The notes beneath the pieces are model-generated. The model ran no database searches, was not told the origin of the DNA, and saw nothing but the letters and a program-made list of their open reading frames with translations. 9,523 nucleotides of DNA from Betaproteobacteria bacterium UBA5582 (GTDB taxonomy: Bacteria; Pseudomonadota; Gammaproteobacteria; Burkholderiales; Rhodocyclaceae). The translations under genes and the position numbers were made by a program. Shown here piece after piece: positions 5,907 through 9,523 of this stretch (position 1 is the stretch's first letter; the number at the start of each line of letters is the position of its first letter). The stretch spans positions 1 to 9,523 of the forward strand of contig DILW01000092.1 of assembly GCA_002425245.1 (NCBI GenBank). The letters are read 5' to 3'.

Positions 5907-6650
5907 ATGAAGAACATCCTCAGCAAGCTATGCGCGGCCATCTTTGCCTGCCTGGTTCACCACGCCGTACTCGCAGATTCACCGCAGCCTAGCGGTGTTG
6001 ACAGGGTTTTGGATCTGATTCAGTCGTTGGCTGGCCCTACCGAAGTCCGGCAGCTTACCGATGCCATTACCGCGTCTGAACTGTTGCAGCGAGAGATCAA
6101 CGATCAGGTCGCCAGCAAGCGCTTACATGGCATCCTGGTGGGGCCTCGCGCCGGCCTGGAGAGCCTGAGGAACCCCAAGATTGATTTGTTCGGCGGCTTC
6201 ATTCACGAGTCAAGCGTTGTCCTGACCAAGGAATACCTGAAGGAACTCAGGAACACCCGGATATACGATGTCGAATATCCTGATGACATTCTCCCGAACA
6301 ATACGGTCTTCGTTCTCGCCCACCTTCTGTTCCACACCGGCAACCCGCTGGACCCGAGCCAGTACTCCACCCCCTGGGCTTACTCGGACGCTGCCATGAA
6401 GACCGAAGCAGCCGCCTTCATCTACGCGTGGAATACCATGATGCAGGTAGCGGTAAGGACCAATGGCAACAAGCTGCTGTCACCGCAGCAGTTCGGGCAA
6501 TTGTTGATGAACACTCGCTACCGTTTTGCCCTGATCGGGGGAGCAGGAAAGGAGCTCTTCCTGCCATCCGGATATATCGAGATGAACGAGAAGAGCGTTC
6601 AGACGGTGGTCGCCACGCTCAAGGGGGCACGGCACGCCGACCTGGAATAG
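5907..6650 (+). CDS. Hypothetical secreted protein with an HxxxH...E pattern
   Basis: Function is unknown. The start at ATG 5907 gives 247 residues with a clean Sec signal peptide (MKNILSKLCAAIFACLVHHAVLA, likely cut after Ala23 before DSPQP). GGAAG lies six bases upstream. The frame is open further back to a TTG at 5835, but that would precede the signal with 24 unlikely residues. The mature protein should be periplasmic or exported. Residues 131-180 contain NTVFVLAHLLFHTGNP (132-147) and, after a Tyr/Trp-rich link, MKTEAAAFIYAWNTMM (164-179). The resulting His139-x3-His143 followed by Glu167 resembles a zinc site on two helices, as in metallopeptidases. The Glu normally found after the first His (HExxH) is missing, so a catalytic role is doubtful. 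The C-terminal part is helical. Composition is near 55% or higher, closer to the host than the genes at 2647-4822. Confidence 0.75.
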   Translation: MKNILSKLCAAIFACLVHHAVLADSPQPSGVDRVLDLIQSLAGPTEVRQLTDAITASELLQREINDQVASKRLHGILVGPRAGLESLRNPKIDLFGGFIHESSVVLTKEYLKELRNTRIYDVEYPDDILPNNTVFVLAHLLFHTGNPLDPSQYSTPWAYSDAAMKTEAAAFIYAWNTMMQVAVRTNGNKLLSPQQFGQLLMNTRYRFALIGGAGKELFLPSGYIEMNEKSVQTVVATLKGARHADLE

Positions 6651-6680
6651 CTCGCACGACACTCAACCTCCCGCTGCCAA

Positions 6681-6716
6681 CAGGTTCAGTAAACCTGACG
6701 TCTCAACTGATCAGTT
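6681..6716. repeat. Adjacent hairpin and palindrome after the secreted-protein gene
   Basis: CAGGTT (6681-6686) pairs with AACCTG (6692-6697) around a five-base loop. Eight bases later, AACTGATCAGTT (6705-6716) is a perfect 12-bp palindrome. No U-run follows either, so they are not standard terminators. They may be protein binding sites or mRNA-end structures. Confidence 0.4.
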
Positions 6717-6780
6717 CGTCTCCATGATTTCATGCCCTGGGCAATTTTCCGAGGCAGTAAGCAATTTCTTTCAGGGAAGA

Positions 6781-6796
6781 CTCAGCAATTGCTGAG
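6781..6796. repeat. Perfect 16-bp palindrome upstream of the toxin-antitoxin pair
   Basis: CTCAGCAATTGCTGAG equals its own reverse complement over 16 bases and lies 105 bases before the antitoxin ATG. As RNA it gives a 6-bp stem with an AAUU loop followed by CUUUCUCU, a poor terminator tail. A regulator-binding site or weak terminator are both possible. Confidence 0.45.
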
Positions 6797-6854
6797 CTTT
6801 CTCTGCTCTACGGGTCATTACACACTGATGCAGCGCTGATCGCCTGGACAATAC

Positions 6855-6870
6855 GTACGCAAATCCGTAC
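6855..6870. promoter_or_regulatory. Candidate operator of the toxin-antitoxin operon
   Basis: GTACG (6855-6859) and CGTAC (6866-6870) form an exact inverted repeat with a six-base spacer, 31 bases before the antitoxin start. Phd/YefM antitoxins repress their own promoters by binding short palindromes in this position, so autoregulation through this site is a reasonable inference. No convincing -35/-10 pair was found. Confidence 0.35.
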
Positions 6871-6901
6871 CATCATCCACGTCACCCGCCGGAGAACGAC
6901 C

Positions 6902-7144
6902 ATGACCACCCTCACTGCCAGCGAGGCTCGCGCCAATCTGTATCGCCTCATCGATCAGGCGGCGGAGTCGCATCAACCGATCCACATCGCCGGCAAGCGG
7001 ACCAGTGCGGTTCTGCTGGCAGCCGAGGACTGGGCGGCGATTCAGGAGACGCTCTTTCTGCTTTCCGTGCCGGGCATGCGCGAGTCGATCAAGGAAGGGA
7101 TGGCCGAGCCGCTTGCAGAAAGCAGCGAGGAGCTGGACTGGTGA
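6902..7144 (+). CDS. Type II antitoxin, Phd/YefM family
   Basis: This 80-residue protein should bind and neutralise the toxin encoded directly downstream, and repress the shared promoter. The N-terminal half (TLTASEARANLYRLIDQAAES, 3-23; PIHIAGKRTSAVLLAAEDW, 26-44) is the Phd/YefM fold: a strand-helix unit, then a beta hairpin and 'SAVLLAAEDW'. It forms the dimeric DNA-binding part. The C-terminal segment (AAIQETLFLLSVPGMRESIKEGM, 45-67) matches the toxin-binding 'QETLYLLS' region of YefM/Axe proteins. GGAG lies seven bases before the ATG. Its stop overlaps the toxin start by four bases (GTGA), so the two are translationally coupled. Family assignment is firm, the target promoter is inferred. 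Confidence 0.92.
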   Translation: MTTLTASEARANLYRLIDQAAESHQPIHIAGKRTSAVLLAAEDWAAIQETLFLLSVPGMRESIKEGMAEPLAESSEELDW

Positions 7145-7404
7145 ACTGGCGCGTGGTCTACGCCAGGCACGCACAGAAGGATGCGCAAAAACTGGTGGCG
7201 GCCGGCTTGAAGGACAAGGCGAAGGATTTGCTGGCTGTTCTCGCCATCAATCCTTTCCAGAACCCGCCACCGTATGAAAAGCTCGTCGGCGACCTGGCCG
7301 GCTGCTACTCTCGCCGCATCAATATCCAGCATCGGCTGGTGTATGAAGTTTTTGTTGAAGAACGAACGGTCCGCGTGCTGCGCATGTGGTCGCATTATGA
7401 ATAG
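7141..7404 (+). CDS. Type II toxin, YoeB/Txe family ribosome-dependent mRNA nuclease
   Basis: This 87-residue protein starts with GTG inside the antitoxin stop overlap, with GAGGAG shortly upstream. It matches the YoeB/Txe branch of RelE-like toxins, which cut mRNA in the ribosomal A site. Visible catalytic residues line up with E. coli YoeB: Glu46 (PYEKLVGDL), Arg65 (INIQHRLVYEV), and the C-terminal His85-Tyr86 (MWSHYE). YSRRI (56-60) is also typical. One extra residue (Glu87) follows the usual His-Tyr end. Because the known active-site residues are all present, the toxin is probably functional and silenced by the Phd/YefM partner. The gene converges with yaaA on the other strand. Confidence 0.93.
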   Translation: MNWRVVYARHAQKDAQKLVAAGLKDKAKDLLAVLAINPFQNPPPYEKLVGDLAGCYSRRINIQHRLVYEVFVEERTVRVLRMWSHYE

Positions 7405-7418
7405 CCGGTTCACCCCAT

Positions 7419-7450
7419 GAACGACATCCTCTGCACGGCCGACGTCGTTC
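7419..7450. other. Inverted repeat in the gap between the convergent toxin gene and yaaA
   Basis: GAACGAC (7419-7425) is the exact complement of GTCGTTC (7444-7450) with an 18-base loop. A 10-bp palindrome CGGGCGCCCG follows at 7482-7491. The gap separates convergent genes, so a bidirectional terminator would be expected, but neither structure has a U-run on either strand. Confidence 0.35.
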
Positions 7451-7513
7451 TCGTGGCGCTCAGAATCCATCGCTAACCGACCGGGCGCCCGACACCAAGA
7501 GCTGAGGAGGCCG

Positions 7514-8287
7514 CTAATCCTGCCGGCGGCGGAACACCCAGGTCTTGTCGTCGGAGGCTTCCGGGGCGAAGGCGTAGCCCTCGCTGTCGAATCCCTGCAG
7601 ACCTTCTGGATCGCTCAGCCGGTTGAGCACGGCGTAGCGCGTCATCAGGCCGCGCGCCTTCTTGGCAAAGAAGCTGATGATCTTGTACTTGCCGCCCTTC
7701 CAGTCCTCGAACACCGGCTGGATCAGCGTTCCCTTGAGCTTGCGCCCGACCGCCGCCTTGAAATACTCCTCGGACGCGAGATTGACCACCACCGGCCGCG
7801 GCATCGCGTCGAGTTCGGCGTTGATCGCATCGAGCAGCGTCTCGCCCCAGAAGGCGTAGAGGTCCTTGCCACCGCGGTTGGCGAATTTCGTTCCCATTTC
7901 CAGGCGGTAGGGCTGCATCAGGTCGAGCGGCTTGAGGATGCCGTACAGGCCGGAGAGGATGCGCACATGCTGCTGGGCGAAATCGAGGTCGGCAGCCGAG
8001 AGGGTTTTCGCCGCCAGGCCGTCGTAGACGTCGCCGTCGAAGGCGAGCACGGCCTGCTTGGCGTTGTCCGGCGTAAACGGCTGCGCCCACTCGGCGTAGC
8101 GGTTGAAATTAAGCAGCGCCAGTGGATCGGAGAGATCCATCAGCTTGGCAATGTCGGCCGGCGACAACGCGCGCAACTGGTCGATCAGCGTCTGCGAGCG
8201 GTCCAGGAAAGCCGGCTGAGAAAAGCTCGCAACATGCGGCGGCGTCTTGTAATCGAGCGATTTGGCGGGGGAAAGGAAAATCAGCAT
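7514..8287 (-). CDS. yaaA: Peroxide stress protein YaaA (DUF328)
   Basis: In E. coli, YaaA limits intracellular iron and damage during hydrogen peroxide stress and is induced by OxyR. Its biochemical activity involves DNA binding. The 257-residue protein here has normal length and shows the family blocks in order: MLIFLSPAKSLD (1-12), LLNFNRYAEW (58-67), AFDGDVYDGL (82-91), RILSGLYGILKPLDLMQPYRLEMGTK (109-134), AFWGETL (145-151), VVNLASEEYF (167-176), and SFFAKKARGLMTRY (205-218). The start is ATG 8287, where homology begins. The frame stays open upstream to 9502 but that part is antisense to the DUF2863 gene. The ribosome binding site is weak. I see no clear OxyR site in the short shared promoter region. 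Confidence 0.95.
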   Translation of the reverse strand: MLIFLSPAKSLDYKTPPHVASFSQPAFLDRSQTLIDQLRALSPADIAKLMDLSDPLALLNFNRYAEWAQPFTPDNAKQAVLAFDGDVYDGLAAKTLSAADLDFAQQHVRILSGLYGILKPLDLMQPYRLEMGTKFANRGGKDLYAFWGETLLDAINAELDAMPRPVVVNLASEEYFKAAVGRKLKGTLIQPVFEDWKGGKYKIISFFAKKARGLMTRYAVLNRLSDPEGLQGFDSEGYAFAPEASDDKTWVFRRRQD

Positions 8288-8329
8288 GACGGGAACCTGT
8301 CGGCAGTTTTGTGGTTTAACACGACGCCC

Positions 8330-8351
8330 GATTTTACCGGCTGTTAAAATC
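8330..8351. promoter_or_regulatory. Symmetric inverted repeat in the divergent yaaA / DUF2863 promoter region
   Basis: GATTTTA (8330-8336) and TAAAATC (8345-8351) form a perfect 7-bp inverted repeat with an eight-base spacer, in the middle of the 90-base gap. Each arm contains TAAAAT, a good -10 box, pointing outward toward each gene. Neither has a good -35 box at the expected distance. It may mark two back-to-back promoters or a shared regulator site. Confidence 0.35.
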
Positions 8352-8377
8352 ACTCCTTTGCTTTTTTTGGAACACCG

Positions 8378-9523
8378 ATGAAACGTACCCGCTTCGGTTC
8401 GCGCGACCGCCTTTCGCGCGACGCGGCAGAACTGCAACGCCTGGCCAACGGCCTTTCCGAATCCGGCGGCAAGCTGGAAGACGCCTATTGGGAAGCGCAA
8501 CTCGCCGAAGCCGTGGACAGCCTGCTCAAGAACGGCGGCGAAGACGACATCAACATCGCCCTCGACCGACTGTTCGAGGCCAACCCGCGCGCCCACGACG
8601 AACTCGCCGACATGGTCGAATCGCGCGCCGAAACCCACCGCCTGGAAATCGACGGTCAAGCCTGGGAAACCATGCTGTTCGCCGCGCCGGTGCTGGCCTG
8701 GTCGCGCTTCTCGATTGCCGCCTGCCCGCTGCCGAAGAGTTCGCTGCAGGCGCTGGCCGTGCAACTCGGCGCGCACGTCTTCGGCGCTCAGGCCAAGGTG
8801 GCGCTGGCCGACTTCCTGTTCAGCCCCGACCAGTTGCCGCGCAGCTTCTGCGACACCTGGCAACTGACCCGCGAACTCGGCGAAGCCGCGCTGGCCGGCC
8901 AGCATCTTGCCGTCGACAGCAGCCACCTGCCGGAAACCAACCGCTTCCTGTCGGATGTCCGCTACCTGATCGGTGCCATCGCCGTACCGCGCGGCAGCGC
9001 CTTGTTTCGCTGGAACGAGAAGGACGGCAACCGCGACGACGCCCTGCACAATTGGCTCAAGCAGGGCAGCCCCAGCCTGGAACCGCTGCTCACCGGCTGC
9101 GCCTGGCAGCCGCTGCTGCCGGACGCCTACCACGCCGCCTGCCGCAACGCCGACCGCGCCTCGCGCCCGTACTCGGCCAAGGCCTCGATCGCCTTCCTGC
9201 AGACCACGCTCGGCCTGATGCCCGACGACATCCGCGCCGTCATCGGCCCCTGCTACGACCGCCGGCTGGAGGAATACCGCGTCGGCCTCGGCCCCAAGGA
9301 CGGCGAAGCTGTGTATCACGGCATCGTCTGGCCGCTGCTCGGTGGCGACGACGAGAATGCCGACATCGCCAGCGAGATCGAGAGCGCGCTGCGCGAAACC
9401 GGGGTCAAGGAAATCCGTTTCCTCGACCACCACTTCCCGATGGAGTTCTGCGACGACTGCGGCGCGCCGATGTTCCCCAACATCGACGGCGAACTGGTGC
9501 ACGCCGAAATGCCGGAACAGCCG
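8378..9523 (+). CDS. DUF2863 family protein, 3' end cut by the window
   Basis: The frame starts at ATG 8378 (weak GGAA site five bases upstream) and is open for 382 codons to the window end, with no stop seen. The translation begins MKRTRFGSRDRLSRDAAEL and matches what I know of DUF2863, an uncharacterised family of about 400 residues found in Betaproteobacteria. Thus only a short tail is probably missing. It has no signal peptide or membrane helix, so it is likely cytosolic. The N-terminal part (15-90) is helical and acidic. Residues 95-110 (GQAWETMLFAAPVLAW) and RYLIGAIAVPRG (201-212) look like core strands. Near the C-terminus, EFCDDCGAPMFPN (356-368) is a Cys-x2-Cys-Gly knuckle, perhaps half of a zinc site. 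Codon use is strongly GC-rich, typical of the host. Its divergent pairing with yaaA could mean shared regulation, but the function is unknown. Confidence 0.88.
   Translation, partial: MKRTRFGSRDRLSRDAAELQRLANGLSESGGKLEDAYWEAQLAEAVDSLLKNGGEDDINIALDRLFEANPRAHDELADMVESRAETHRLEIDGQAWETMLFAAPVLAWSRFSIAACPLPKSSLQALAVQLGAHVFGAQAKVALADFLFSPDQLPRSFCDTWQLTRELGEAALAGQHLAVDSSHLPETNRFLSDVRYLIGAIAVPRGSALFRWNEKDGNRDDALHNWLKQGSPSLEPLLTGCAWQPLLPDAYHAACRNADRASRPYSAKASIAFLQTTLGLMPDDIRAVIGPCYDRRLEEYRVGLGPKDGEAVYHGIVWPLLGGDDENADIASEIESALRETGVKEIRFLDHHFPMEFCDDCGAPMFPNIDGELVHAEMPEQP

Noticed and set aside
7514..9502. A 662-codon open frame on the minus strand extending yaaA far upstream
   Set aside because: Only the last 257 codons match YaaA. 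The rest is antisense to the DUF2863 gene, whose codon pattern and family match are clear. Long antisense frames are common in GC-rich DNA.
1..9523. CRISPR array, tRNA, rRNA, insertion sequence, phage or integron integrase genes
   Set aside because: No regularly spaced identical repeats, no cloverleaf or rRNA-like sequence, and no transposase or tyrosine recombinase motifs were seen on either strand.

Overview
The window reads as a stretch of betaproteobacterial chromosome with an accessory patch between two housekeeping blocks. The outer genes are GC-rich (a hand count of the line at 8401-8460 gives about 70% G+C). The rightmost gene matches DUF2863, a family I know essentially from Betaproteobacteria. 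A Rhodocyclales-like host (Dechloromonas/Azonexus/Accumulibacter type) is my guess, but it was not tested by any search.

Left block (1-2136, minus strand): a two-gene NAD salvage operon. A nicotinamidase-like cysteine hydrolase (pncA) is followed 30 bases later by nicotinate phosphoribosyltransferase (pncB). Together they would turn nicotinamide into nicotinate and then into nicotinate mononucleotide. A strong nested hairpin that contains the pncB stop codon lies at the window edge and may be the operon terminator.

Middle block (about 2164-7404, plus strand): first comes a 480-base gene-free stretch with a cluster of related direct and inverted repeats. Then come five single genes: a two-helix membrane protein, a small acidic cytosolic protein, a MalM-like lipoprotein, a second lipoprotein and a secreted protein. 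None has an obvious metabolic partner in the window. The first of them are AT-rich (hand-counted lines are 40-42% G+C) and composition rises towards the right. The gap after the first gene has the layout of an integron attC site, and the gap after the second holds a weaker version. Part of this patch may therefore be captured or decayed gene cassettes, although no integrase is present here. The block ends with a Phd/YefM antitoxin and YoeB/Txe toxin pair, which overlap by four bases and are preceded by several palindromes.

Right block (7514-9523): yaaA (peroxide stress, DUF328) on the minus strand, divergent from a DUF2863 gene on the plus strand that runs off the end of the window. The two share a 90-base intergenic region with a symmetric inverted repeat.

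The most interesting signals are the attC-like site at 3491-3558, the repeat cluster at 2440-2615, and the run of solitary envelope and secreted proteins. I found no CRISPR array, tRNA, rRNA, insertion sequence or phage gene.
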